Shown here piece by piece: positions 42,969 to 52,923 of a DNA stretch of 64,000 nt. The stretch covers positions 62,001 through 126,000 of the forward strand of contig NZ_JAACJS010000015.1 in assembly GCF_009939005.1 (NCBI RefSeq). The letters run 5' to 3'. The notes below the pieces were generated by a model. That model worked only from the letters and a program-made list of their open reading frames with translations, searched no databases and had not been told where the DNA came from. Position 1 is the stretch's first letter. Every line of letters starts with the position of its first letter. The position numbers and the translations under genes were made by a program. The stretch is from Sediminibacterium roseum (GTDB lineage Bacteria > Bacteroidota > Bacteroidia > Chitinophagales > Chitinophagaceae).

Positions 42969-45353
42969 ATGTTAAAAAACCATCTCCACATCGCTCTCCG
43001 CAACCTAAGGCGGAACAAGGCGTACACGTTTATCAACGTTGCCGGGCTTGCATTGAGTATGGCCTGCGGGATATTGATTTTTACGATGGTCAAATACCAC
43101 AACGGGTTTGACAATTTTCATGCGGATTCTGACCGCATCTACCGCGTTGTTACCGAGCAGCACCGCGATGCGGTCTCGTACACCAACAGTGTGCCTACCC
43201 CGCTTGGCAAACAATTCCGGCAGGATTACACGTATGCGGAAAAAGTTGCGCGAGTGGCAAGGTTCAACAACCTGCTCATCACCATTAAGAACAGCGGCGG
43301 CGGCAAGAAGTTCATGGAAGAGCACAGCGTTGGATTTGTAGAGGGCGGGTATTTCGACATATTCAATTTCCCCTTTGCAATGGGCAACAAACAAACTGCC
43401 CTGGCCGAGCCCAACACGGTGGTGATCACGGAGCAGATGGCAAAAAAGTACTTCGGAAATGAAGACCCTCTCAATAAGATCATCACACTTGAGAATAGTA
43501 TTGATTTTAAAGTAACCGGCATACTGAAAGACCTGCCGGTCAATACGGATAACAACACCCAGGTATACCTCTCCTATCCAACGCTCAAAACCTTCAACAG
43601 CTGGCTGGGCAGCGATGATGCGTGGGGCGGCATCAACAGCGGCATGGAATGCTTTGTGAAATTACTTCCCAATGTACCGCCGTACCAGGTTGAGAATGCA
43701 TTGCAGACCTACGTAAAAAAATTCAGGCCACGCGCCAAAAATGTGCATCATTACAAACTGCAGCCGCTTTCAGACATTCATTTCAATGCCAGGTACGATG
43801 GCGTGATGGAGAAAAAGAACCTGTGGGTGCTCACCTGCATTGCCTTGTTTCTCATTGTTACCGCGTGCATCAACTTCATCAACCTCGCTACCGCACAGGC
43901 GATGAACCGGTCAAAAGAAATTGGCATCCGCAAAGTGCTTGGCAGTTTGCGCGGACAGCTTTTCTGGCAATTTATCACCGAAACATTTTTTATCACGTTG
44001 ATCGCCGCCATTGCGGCCATCGGCCTGTCTTATCTCGCGTTGCCCGTAGTGAACAACTGGTTCCGCTCGCAGATGAACCTCAATCCGTTGAGCGACCCGA
44101 TCTTGCTGGGCTTTATAGGCGCACTCATCGTTGTCGTTACATTCTTCGCCGGCTCTTATCCCGGGTTGATCCTGTCGGGCTTCAAGCCGATCGTGGCGCT
44201 GAAAAACAAAATCACGCAAACACAGGTGGGCGGGTTAAATACCCGCAGGTCGTTGATCGTAACCCAATTTGCCATTTCACAGGTGCTGATCATCGGGATG
44301 ATCGTTATTGGACTGCAGATGCATTACGCTACAAACTCCGATATGGGTTTTGCGAAAGACGCGATTGTGATGATACCAACAGTGGAGGAAAACCTTACCA
44401 CCATGCGCACCATGACCGACCGCTTCCGCAAAATACCGGGTGTTGAAAAAACATCCCTGTGTTATGGGGCACCCGCATCCAACAGCAACTGGACAACCTC
44501 CATGCGGATCGACGATAATACAGAAGAAGAAGTATTCAAGATCAACGTGAAGTCTGCAGACAACAACTATGTTTCAACCTTCGGACTTCAGCTGGTTGCG
44601 GGAAGAAATATCTTTCCGTCCGACAGCGCCACCGAATACATCGTAAACGAAACACTCGCCCGGAAATTAAACCTTACCAACGACCAGCTCATCGGGAAAA
44701 TGCTGACGATCAACGGACGGATAAAGGCCCCGATCGTTGGGGTGGTCAAAGATTTTCACGACCAATCCTTTCATTCTGATATCAATCCCGTGGCGATCGC
44801 ATCCACCCCGCAGAGTTTTAACAACTATGCAGTGAAGATCAATATGGCCGATGCAAAGCACACTCTCGCATCGCTCGAAAAAATATGGTCGCAGGCAAAC
44901 CCCGATAAGGTTTACCAGTTCGAGTTCCTCGATGAACAGATCGCTTCTTTTTACCAGACGGAACAACTGATGCTGAAACTCATTGAATCGTTCGCCCTTA
45001 TTGCAATATTGATCGGTTGCTTCGGACTGTACGGACTGGTCTCTTTCATAGCCGCACAAAAAACAAAAGAGATCGGCATCCGCAAAGTATTGGGCGGAAC
45101 CATTGCACACATTCTCTGGATGTTTGGAAAAGAATTTTCAAGGTTGATCCTGGTTGCCTTTGTAGTTGCCGCGCCTGTTGCATGGTGGCTCATGAGTGCA
45201 TGGCTAAAGGATTTCAAATACCCTGTAAAACTCAGCATCTGGATGTTCCTTGTAACCATTCTGGCCACTGCGGTCATTACAGGGATCACGATCAGTTACC
45301 AATCGATCAAATCTTCACTGGCAAATCCTGTGAAAAGCCTGAGAACAGACTAA
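42969..45353 (+). CDS. MacB/FtsX-type double permease 4 of 8
   Basis: 794 residues. Start MLKNHLHIALRNLRRNKAY. Coupling motifs at about 314 (RSKEIGIRKVLGS) and 697 (KTKEIGIRKVLGG); end LANPVKSLRTD, the only one with a terminal Asp. It shares the first periplasmic domain type with permease 3 (EHRD.. SYTNSVPTPLGKQF, DYTYAEKVARVARF), so these two form a pair. The second half is more diverged. AT-rich repeats fill the gaps before and after. Confidence 0.93.
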   Translation: MLKNHLHIALRNLRRNKAYTFINVAGLALSMACGILIFTMVKYHNGFDNFHADSDRIYRVVTEQHRDAVSYTNSVPTPLGKQFRQDYTYAEKVARVARFNNLLITIKNSGGGKKFMEEHSVGFVEGGYFDIFNFPFAMGNKQTALAEPNTVVITEQMAKKYFGNEDPLNKIITLENSIDFKVTGILKDLPVNTDNNTQVYLSYPTLKTFNSWLGSDDAWGGINSGMECFVKLLPNVPPYQVENALQTYVKKFRPRAKNVHHYKLQPLSDIHFNARYDGVMEKKNLWVLTCIALFLIVTACINFINLATAQAMNRSKEIGIRKVLGSLRGQLFWQFITETFFITLIAAIAAIGLSYLALPVVNNWFRSQMNLNPLSDPILLGFIGALIVVVTFFAGSYPGLILSGFKPIVALKNKITQTQVGGLNTRRSLIVTQFAISQVLIIGMIVIGLQMHYATNSDMGFAKDAIVMIPTVEENLTTMRTMTDRFRKIPGVEKTSLCYGAPASNSNWTTSMRIDDNTEEEVFKINVKSADNNYVSTFGLQLVAGRNIFPSDSATEYIVNETLARKLNLTNDQLIGKMLTINGRIKAPIVGVVKDFHDQSFHSDINPVAIASTPQSFNNYAVKINMADAKHTLASLEKIWSQANPDKVYQFEFLDEQIASFYQTEQLMLKLIESFALIAILIGCFGLYGLVSFIAAQKTKEIGIRKVLGGTIAHILWMFGKEFSRLILVAFVVAAPVAWWLMSAWLKDFKYPVKLSIWMFLVTILATAVITGITISYQSIKSSLANPVKSLRTD

Positions 45354-45455
45354 ATTAATAATTAGTGATTAGTAATTAGTAATTATTGATCGCTGATTAC
45401 GAAAGGTGTTGATCAATACTAATTGCTAATTACTAATTCCTAATTCCTAATTATA
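45351..45455. repeat. AT-rich inverted repeat element between permeases 4 and 5
   Basis: The left arm (about 45351-45388) starts at the stop codon of permease 4 and has ATTAGTAATTAGTAATTA units. The right arm (about 45415-45455) has CTAATTCCTAATTCCTAATT units. Only about 26 bases separate the arms. Confidence 0.85.
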
Positions 45456-45509
45456 AATCAGAGCCTTAAATCGGAATAAGACAACGTTTAACAATCTAAA
45501 TCCTCTGTC

Positions 45510-47930
45510 ATGTTCAGAAACTATTTCAAAACCGCGCTGCGCGCCCTGCTGAAAAACAAGACCTATAGTCTGATTAATATCGTTGGGCTGTCGGTGGGCA
45601 CGTTGTGCTGCATCTACATCTTACTGTATGTGCAGGAACAGTACAGCTACGATAAGCACCACCGGCAGGCCGAATCTATTTACCGTATCACAACAGACCT
45701 TACACTATCTGGCGACAGGCGCCTGAATGCAACATCCTCCCCTCCCATTGCCCCTGCGATGAAAAAGGAATTTGCGGAAGTGGCGGAATATACACGCATC
45801 GTGCCTACCATCAGCGTCAAAAAGCACCTGTTGTTGTACAACGACAAAAGCCTGTACGAAGAAGATGCGGTGTTTGTAGACTCCGCGTTCTTTAATGTGT
45901 TTACCTATCATTTCATCGGTGGGATACCATCGCGTGCCGTTACAGATCCCTACTCCCTTGTGTTGATGAAGGGCACTGCCGATAAATTGTTCGGCAACGA
46001 GGATCCTGTGGGCAAAGTGATCGATATAGACAATTCATACGGCAGGCACGCGTTCAAAATTACAGGCGTAATCGATGAACGGCTTGGCAAAACGCATATA
46101 CATGCAAACTTATTTATGTCGATGAACAGCGGCGGCATCGGAAGCTATGCTGCTGACAATAATACATGGTCGGGAAACAATTTTGCATCATCCTATGTAA
46201 AACTAAACCCGAACAGCGATGCGGCGGCCCTGGATAAAAAACTACCCGCTTTTGTCAATAAATACGGGCAGGTGCAGTTAAAAGATGCAGGGATGAAGAA
46301 AGATATCCATCTTCAACCCATCACTGCCATTCACACATCGGGCGGTTATGCGCATGAATTAAGCAAAACAACAAGCACCTCCTTCTTGTACCTGCTGATG
46401 CTGATCGCAGTAATGATCCAGGTGATCGCATGCATCAATTTTATGAACCTCTCTACGGCAAGAGCATCGAAAAGAGCAAAAGAAGTGGGTGTAAGAAAAG
46501 TAGTTGGCGCAGACAGGTGGGACCTGGTTAAACAATTTCTCAGTGAATCTATGCTTTTGTCGCTGACTGGCGTCCTCATCGCACTCCCTCTTTTGTTATT
46601 GGCATTGCCCTACCTGAACAGGATCACGGAATCGGGTGTAACCTTATCTCTTTTCAGCAGTTATCAAACATGGTTGATATTACTCGCGCTGGTACTTACC
46701 ACAGGCCTGATCGCCGGAAGCTATCCAGCGTTTTACCTGTCTGCTTTCAAAGCGATCAAAGTGATCAAGGGCAACTTTACAAACCATGTATCCGCTTCAG
46801 GTATACGGCGTTCGCTGGTGGTGTTCCAGTTTTCGCTGTCGATCGTCCTGATCATCTGTATCATCATCATACAAAGCCAACTGCATTTTATCAAAAACAA
46901 GGACCTTGGATTTGACAAGAACCAAAAACTCGTTTTCAATTTCTACACGGATGCCCCTAAGAAAAACATACCTGCTTTTATCAACGATGTGCGTGCGTTG
47001 TCGGAAGTAACATCCGTCAGCAGGGCGAACAACTTCCTGGGGCAATTCGTGCCCAACGACCACGGCGTGTTCCTGGAAGGCGGCAACCGCGCCTCTTCGG
47101 CAGATGCGCAGAACATGACCACGGATGAACATTTTGTAAAGACAAACGGCATCAAACTGGTTAGCGGACGCGATTTCAGGAGCAATGATTCCGGACGTGT
47201 ATTGATCAACGAAACACTCGCCAAACGTTTGGGCCTTACACCGGCAAAAGCGGTGGGCACAAAACTGTACAGCGACGGGGATGGCGGCGGCACGTATTCC
47301 GTAGAAGTGGCCGGGGTGATGAAAGATTTCAACTACAATTCACTGCGCGACGACATCAAACCCTTCATGCTGGTTTATGGCGCCGATGCCAACCTGCCCA
47401 TTGTGGTTCTCTCCGCGAACAGCCCGGATTACAAATCGCTGATCGGCAAAATAGAAACCGCGTGGAAAAGAAATTTCCCTTCCGTTCCTTTTGAATATAA
47501 ATTCCTGGACGAGGAAATACAGCATCAATACGAGGCCGAGCTTACCGTTTCAAACATCATCAATTCTTTTACACTGATGGCGGTGCTGATCTCGTGTCTT
47601 GGTTTATTCGGGCTCGCTGCATTTAGTGCCGAGCAGAGAAAAAAAGAGATCGGTATCCGCAAGGTATTGGGCGCAAGTTCACTGAACCTTACCGCATTGT
47701 TATCTGCGGATTTCCTGAAACTCGTGCTGGTTGCCATCCTGATCGCCTCACCCGTTGCCTGGTGGGCGATGAACAAATGGCTGCAGGCATTCACCTACCG
47801 TGTGCCGATCAGCTGGTGGATGTTTTGCGCAGCCGGAACCATCGCGATCATCATCGCATTGATCACGGTAAGTTTCCAGGCGATCAAGGCAGCGGTGGCG
47901 AATCCTGTGAAGAGTTTGAGAACAGAATAG
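45510..47930 (+). CDS. MacB/FtsX-type double permease 5 of 8
   Basis: 806 residues. Start MFRNYFKTALRALLKNKTYS. Coupling motifs at about 321 (RAKEVGVRKVVGA) and 710 (RKKEIGIRKVLGA); end VANPVKSLRTE. First periplasmic domain with PPIAPAMKKEFAEVAEYTRIV resembles permease 8 (APAFGPLLLNQF) and 1 more than 3/4. It has a shorter left repeat (47935-47970) in the 48-bp gap after it. Confidence 0.93.
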   Translation: MFRNYFKTALRALLKNKTYSLINIVGLSVGTLCCIYILLYVQEQYSYDKHHRQAESIYRITTDLTLSGDRRLNATSSPPIAPAMKKEFAEVAEYTRIVPTISVKKHLLLYNDKSLYEEDAVFVDSAFFNVFTYHFIGGIPSRAVTDPYSLVLMKGTADKLFGNEDPVGKVIDIDNSYGRHAFKITGVIDERLGKTHIHANLFMSMNSGGIGSYAADNNTWSGNNFASSYVKLNPNSDAAALDKKLPAFVNKYGQVQLKDAGMKKDIHLQPITAIHTSGGYAHELSKTTSTSFLYLLMLIAVMIQVIACINFMNLSTARASKRAKEVGVRKVVGADRWDLVKQFLSESMLLSLTGVLIALPLLLLALPYLNRITESGVTLSLFSSYQTWLILLALVLTTGLIAGSYPAFYLSAFKAIKVIKGNFTNHVSASGIRRSLVVFQFSLSIVLIICIIIIQSQLHFIKNKDLGFDKNQKLVFNFYTDAPKKNIPAFINDVRALSEVTSVSRANNFLGQFVPNDHGVFLEGGNRASSADAQNMTTDEHFVKTNGIKLVSGRDFRSNDSGRVLINETLAKRLGLTPAKAVGTKLYSDGDGGGTYSVEVAGVMKDFNYNSLRDDIKPFMLVYGADANLPIVVLSANSPDYKSLIGKIETAWKRNFPSVPFEYKFLDEEIQHQYEAELTVSNIINSFTLMAVLISCLGLFGLAAFSAEQRKKEIGIRKVLGASSLNLTALLSADFLKLVLVAILIASPVAWWAMNKWLQAFTYRVPISWWMFCAAGTIAIIIALITVSFQAIKAAVANPVKSLRTE

Positions 47931-47934
47931 TTCC

Positions 47935-47970
47935 AATTAATAATTAGTAATTAGAAATTAATAATTAAAT
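47935..47970. repeat. Single AT-rich repeat arm between permeases 5 and 6
   Basis: AATTAATAATTAGTAATTAG-type units fill most of the 48-bp spacer after permease 5. No right arm is present, so this copy is a half element. Confidence 0.75.
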
Positions 47971-47978
47971 CCGTTATC

Positions 47979-50336
47979 ATGCTGAAGAATTTTTTCAAGA
48001 CCACGTTCCGTACGCTTTGGAAAAACAAAACGTACAGCTTCCTGAATATCTTCGGCCTTGCCATAGGGGTTGCATGCGCGGGACTGATCTTTTTGTGGGT
48101 GGAAGATGAGATGGGCTACGACAATGTATATGCGAAAAAGGACCGCCTGTACAACATCCGCACCAACCAGACCTACGATGGCAATACCCGCACATTTACC
48201 TCTTCACCGGGGCCCATGGCGGAAGCGATCAAAAAAGAGATCCCGGGTATTGTGAATACGGCAAGGCTCAACCGTACGCAGGCATTGTTCAGCGTGGGCG
48301 ACAAGGCCATCTATGAAAAAGGATGTTATGCGGATTCGGCATTGTTCAGCATGTTCACCATGGAGTTTGTGCAGGGATCCATCGCCAATGTTTTCAAGGA
48401 TGTGAACTGCATCGTGATCACCAGAAAAATGGCGGCGCGTTTTTTTGGCGAGGGCCGGCAGGTAGTGGGCAAGTCCATCAGATTCGACAACAAGCAGGAT
48501 TACCTGATTACCGGTGTAGTGAAAGACGTGCCGGCGAATACCTCATTCCAGTATGAGTGGTTCATCCCCTTTGAAGTATACTTTAAAATGCGCAGCGGCA
48601 ATTTATCGCGGTGGGGCAACAACAGTACAAACACCTATGTGGAAGTTGCGCCGAATGCCAACATTGCAGCCATCAATGCACAGCTGTATGGTTTCATCCA
48701 GAAAAGGGAAACGGGTGCCAATGCACGGGCCTTCCTGTTCCCTATGACCGATTGGCGCCTGCGCGATCGTTTTGAAAGCGGCAAGCAGGTAGGTGGAAGG
48801 ATCGAATACATCAACATGTTCAGCATCATTGCCTGGATCATCCTGCTGATCGCCTGTATCAATTTCATGAACCTTTCCACCGCGAGAAGTGAGAAACGTG
48901 CAAAGGAAGTTGGCGTAAGAAAAGTAATGGGCGCCGAAAAGAAAACACTGATCTGGCAATTCATTTTTGAGGCGATATGCATGTCGTTTTTATCCGTTGC
49001 CGTGGGTGTGATCATCATCGCCCTTGTATTACCCGCATTCAATACACTGGTAGAAAAACAAATGACCTTATCCCTGTTTGATCCGGCACACATCACTTCC
49101 TTGCTGGGCATCGCCTTGTTTTGCGGGATAGTGGCAGGAAGTTACCCGGCGTTTTATCTCTCCTCCTTCAATCCCGTACAGGTATTGAAAAGCATCAAAC
49201 AAAGATCGGGCAGCGCCGCATGGATCAGGAAAGGGCTGGTGGTAACACAGTTTACGGTTTCCATTGTTTTGATCATCGGCACCATCATTATCTTCCAACA
49301 GATCAGGCACGTGAAGGGCCGCGATCTCGGCTATAACAAAGACAATCTTATTTCCATCGATGCACGCGGTGATATGATCAAAAACTACAGCGTGATCAGG
49401 CAGGAACTCCTGGGCAGCGGACTCATCGAAGAAGCCGGCCTGAACAGTTTCAACACCATGAACATCGGGAACAACGGGTCGGGTTACGACTGGAACGGGA
49501 AAGACAAAAGCAAAGACATCCTCATCTCCAACCGCAACATCACCGCGCAAATGATCCCCACCCTCGGCCTGCATTTTAAAGAAGGGCGCAATTTCAACAC
49601 GGATGCAGCGGCGGATACTTCAAATATTGTGATCACAGCATCACTCGCCAAACTCATGGGCGCCGGTTCTGCACTGGGCAAAAAAATATACGATGGTTCC
49701 AACTATTTTGAAGTGATCGGTGTGGTGAATGATTTTGTATATGGAGATATGTACGGACAAAGCGACCCTGTCATATTCTTCAACAATCCAGCCGCAGCAA
49801 AATACCTGTACGTTCGCATCAAACCACAAACAGATCCGCAAAAAGCCCTGGCAACACTGGAAGCGGTGCTGAAGAAAAACAACCCCGCCTACCCTTTCGA
49901 ATACAGTTTTGTAGACGACCAGTTCAACCAGCAATTCAAGGCAGAAATGCTCATCAGCACTTTGTCGAGGGTATTCGCCCTGCTTACAATCATCATTTCA
50001 TGCCTGGGTCTGTTCGGACTTGCGGCATATACAGCAGAACGTAGAACCAAAGAGATCGGCATCCGAAAGGTATTGGGCGCAAGTGTAACGGGCATTACAG
50101 GGCTGTTGTCAAAAGACTTCCTGCAACTGGTTTTCATCAGCACATTGATCGCTTATCCATTGGCCTGGTGGGCGATGAACAAATGGCTGCAGGGTTATGC
50201 TTACCGGATCAACATCAGCTGGTGGGTGTTCCTCATCGCAGGTGCGGGCGCAATGGTGATCGCGCTGGCCACCATCAGCTTCCAATCGGTAAAGGCGGCG
50301 CTGATGAACCCGGTAAAAAGTTTGAGGACGGAATAA
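47979..50336 (+). CDS. MacB/FtsX-type double permease 6 of 8
   Basis: 785 residues, shortest of the set. Start MLKNFFKTTFRTLWKNKTYS. Coupling motifs at about 305 (RAKEVGVRKVMGA) and 689 (RTKEIGIRKVLGA); end LMNPVKSLRTE. The end of the first periplasmic domain (MTDWRLRDRFESGKQVGG) is shared with permease 2, which marks them as a second sub-group. The spacer before permease 7 is 90 bp and has no AT-rich repeat. Confidence 0.93.
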   Translation: MLKNFFKTTFRTLWKNKTYSFLNIFGLAIGVACAGLIFLWVEDEMGYDNVYAKKDRLYNIRTNQTYDGNTRTFTSSPGPMAEAIKKEIPGIVNTARLNRTQALFSVGDKAIYEKGCYADSALFSMFTMEFVQGSIANVFKDVNCIVITRKMAARFFGEGRQVVGKSIRFDNKQDYLITGVVKDVPANTSFQYEWFIPFEVYFKMRSGNLSRWGNNSTNTYVEVAPNANIAAINAQLYGFIQKRETGANARAFLFPMTDWRLRDRFESGKQVGGRIEYINMFSIIAWIILLIACINFMNLSTARSEKRAKEVGVRKVMGAEKKTLIWQFIFEAICMSFLSVAVGVIIIALVLPAFNTLVEKQMTLSLFDPAHITSLLGIALFCGIVAGSYPAFYLSSFNPVQVLKSIKQRSGSAAWIRKGLVVTQFTVSIVLIIGTIIIFQQIRHVKGRDLGYNKDNLISIDARGDMIKNYSVIRQELLGSGLIEEAGLNSFNTMNIGNNGSGYDWNGKDKSKDILISNRNITAQMIPTLGLHFKEGRNFNTDAAADTSNIVITASLAKLMGAGSALGKKIYDGSNYFEVIGVVNDFVYGDMYGQSDPVIFFNNPAAAKYLYVRIKPQTDPQKALATLEAVLKKNNPAYPFEYSFVDDQFNQQFKAEMLISTLSRVFALLTIIISCLGLFGLAAYTAERRTKEIGIRKVLGASVTGITGLLSKDFLQLVFISTLIAYPLAWWAMNKWLQGYAYRINISWWVFLIAGAGAMVIALATISFQSVKAALMNPVKSLRTE

Positions 50337-50426
50337 AGGTTGAATGGTGAATGCCGCATTCACAGTTTACACAACTGTTCATCATTGATCATCCATTATT
50401 GAAGATTCACGAAAACACAACGAACT

Positions 50427-52874
50427 ATGTCAACACAACCAACCTCCGCATGGATCGGCCATTACCTGAAGACAACATTCAGGGCAATGCAAAAGAACCG
50501 GCTGCACAGTTTTCTGAATATTGCGGGTATGTCGGTTGCATTTACCTGCAGCATACTTTTGCTGCTGTCTGTATACAACGACCTGTCTTACGACCAATTC
50601 CACGAAAACAAAGACAAGCTGTTCAAGGTTTACAATTTCTCCAGCAAGACCGACGGTGTTGAGCTCAGCAACACGATGGGCTTCCCGATGGGGCCGGCTT
50701 TGAAATCGGAGAACATAGGTATACAGAAATCTACAAGGATAAAAAACGGCGGGAACAAGATCAGGTACAAACAAAAAGAGCTGGATATCTCAACCACTTT
50801 TGTTGACAACGATTTTTTCAGCATGTTCAGCTTTCCCATTCTCAAAGGCAATCACAGCTCCCCTTTGGGCAATTTATCTGACATTGTATTGAGCGACGAA
50901 ACGGCTGCAAAAATATTTTCGAGCGATGAGGATCCTGTTGGAAAAACGATCGAGGTAAAAATGGGAGGCGAATGGAAATCGCTCGTGGTCTCAGCCGTGA
51001 TCAAGGCAAAACCGCAAAATTCATCGATTGGTTATGCAGCACTTGTACGGATAGAACTCGACAATAATTATGCGGCACAAAAGGACCAGTGGTTTACACA
51101 GCACCATTCCGTTTACGTACAGCTCGCACCCAACACTACGCAGGCCAATGTTGAGCAGCGGCTGCGGGCCTTCAGTAAAAAATACATACCGACAGACGAA
51201 CAGTATCTGAGGGAAAAAGGATACATACCCGATGCGCGCGGCGACATGGAAGGCATCCGGTTGCTGCCCATCTCCGATATCCATTTTAATGCAGAGATCG
51301 GAACGGGAAATACAACGAGCCGCTCGTTCCTTTATATTTTAATTCTTACAGCGGTGGTGATACTGGTGATCGCCTGTTTCAATTTCATTAATCTGAACAT
51401 CGGTATTTCCTTTACGCGATCCAAAGAGATCGGGATACGCAAATGCCTGGGCGCAGGTAAATCACAGATCTGGCTGCAGATCTGGGGCGAGAGCCTGGTT
51501 ACCGCTTTCATAGCCATGGCGATCGGCATTGTTGCCAGCCTTCTCCTGGTAAAAGGTTTCAACAAATTGTTTATTACGCGGATCGACAGCTCACTGCTTT
51601 ACCAACCGCAGATCGTGCTGTTGCTGCTGGCCATACTAATCCTGGTTTCTTTTTTTGCGGGCAGCTATCCTGCGTTTGTAATGACGAGACTGAAAACAGT
51701 AGAGATACTCAAAGGCAAGATCTCGATGAAAAGCAATGGCCTGTTCAGGAACACGCTGGTAGCCGTGCAATTCATGATCGCAACGATCCTGATCTGCACA
51801 ACGATCGTTATTTACGAACAGTTCCAGCACCTGCGCAAGGCGCCGCTGGGTTACAATACAAGTTCGATCGTGAGCGTTCCGATCAACAATGAGGCCAATG
51901 GGAAGAACATCGTGAGGCAAATGCGTATGCGCCTCGCTTCGCAAACCTCTGTTGTGGGTGTAACCGGAACATCCGTCAACCTCGGGCTCGGCACAGACGG
52001 AAGCGTGAGCAAATGGAGCTCCACTTTTGGCTACAAAGGAAAAGATGTACAGACCTCCTGGGTTACCGCCGATGTTGATTTCCTCAAAACGATGGGCATC
52101 GCACCAAAAGAGGGCCGCGACCTTTCCTCGGAATACATGTCGGATACAGCCAACGCTGTGATCGTTACAGAAAGCATGGCCAGGCAACTTACCGGCGGAT
52201 CCGCTGTAGGGCTTTCTTTTTTCTCAGACAGCAGCAAACCCAAATGGAACGTAGTGGGTGTGATCCCCGACTTCCATTTCTACTCTATGTACCAGTCAAC
52301 CGAACCGCTTACCATCCGCGTCACTGCCGGAAATGAAATGAGTTATGCGTTGATAAGAGTAAATACCAATAACCCCGCCGCGACAATGGATCTGATTAAA
52401 TCTGTGTACGCGGAAATAGAACCCCGTAAGGAATTCAGAGGATCCTTTGTAAACGAGAATGTGGACCGTTGGTACGAAAATGAAAAGCGCCTGTCTAAAA
52501 TGTTTTCGATAGCCGCATCTGTTGCCATTGTGCTTTGCTGCATGGGATTGTTCGGCATAACATTGATCGTTATCGCGCAGCGCGTGAAAGAGATCGGTGT
52601 GCGCAAGGTATTGGGCGCCTCCGTTACCGGTATCGCCGTATTGGTTTCAAGAAGTTTCATCCGCCCGGTGATCGTGGCCATTGTGATCGCATCGCCCGTG
52701 GCATGGTGGATCATGCAGAAATGGCTGCAGGATTTTTCGTACCGCATCACCATCAGCTGGTGGATGTTTGCCTTAACCGGTTTTACTGCGTTGCTCATCG
52801 CGGTCATGACCATCAGTTACCAGGCGATCAAAGCAGCATTGGCAAACCCGGTTAAAAGCCTGAGAACAGAATAA
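50427..52874 (+). CDS. MacB/FtsX-type double permease 7 of 8
   Basis: 815 residues. The N-terminus is longer than the others, MSTQPTSAWIGHYLKTTFRA, before the usual TM1. First coupling motif at about 330 has FTRSKEIGIRKCLGA with Cys where the others have Val; second at about 720 RVKEIGVRKVLGA. End LANPVKSLRTE. Its periplasmic domains are the least like the others, for example NTMGFPMGPALKSENIGIQK. It is the most diverged member, consistent with an older duplication. Confidence 0.92.
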   Translation: MSTQPTSAWIGHYLKTTFRAMQKNRLHSFLNIAGMSVAFTCSILLLLSVYNDLSYDQFHENKDKLFKVYNFSSKTDGVELSNTMGFPMGPALKSENIGIQKSTRIKNGGNKIRYKQKELDISTTFVDNDFFSMFSFPILKGNHSSPLGNLSDIVLSDETAAKIFSSDEDPVGKTIEVKMGGEWKSLVVSAVIKAKPQNSSIGYAALVRIELDNNYAAQKDQWFTQHHSVYVQLAPNTTQANVEQRLRAFSKKYIPTDEQYLREKGYIPDARGDMEGIRLLPISDIHFNAEIGTGNTTSRSFLYILILTAVVILVIACFNFINLNIGISFTRSKEIGIRKCLGAGKSQIWLQIWGESLVTAFIAMAIGIVASLLLVKGFNKLFITRIDSSLLYQPQIVLLLLAILILVSFFAGSYPAFVMTRLKTVEILKGKISMKSNGLFRNTLVAVQFMIATILICTTIVIYEQFQHLRKAPLGYNTSSIVSVPINNEANGKNIVRQMRMRLASQTSVVGVTGTSVNLGLGTDGSVSKWSSTFGYKGKDVQTSWVTADVDFLKTMGIAPKEGRDLSSEYMSDTANAVIVTESMARQLTGGSAVGLSFFSDSSKPKWNVVGVIPDFHFYSMYQSTEPLTIRVTAGNEMSYALIRVNTNNPAATMDLIKSVYAEIEPRKEFRGSFVNENVDRWYENEKRLSKMFSIAASVAIVLCCMGLFGITLIVIAQRVKEIGVRKVLGASVTGIAVLVSRSFIRPVIVAIVIASPVAWWIMQKWLQDFSYRITISWWMFALTGFTALLIAVMTISYQAIKAALANPVKSLRTE

Positions 52875-52880
52875 ACAGTA

Positions 52881-52904
52881 AGGCGTTTGGCAAAACAAAC
52901 GCCT
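52881..52904. repeat. Perfect 9-bp hairpin in spacer between permeases 7 and 8
   Basis: AGGCGTTTG and CAAACGCCT around GCAAAA, 6 bp after the stop of permease 7. No T run follows, so it may be an mRNA processing or stability element rather than a terminator. Confidence 0.55.
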
Positions 52905-52923
52905 GGCTACAAACTCCAAAACC

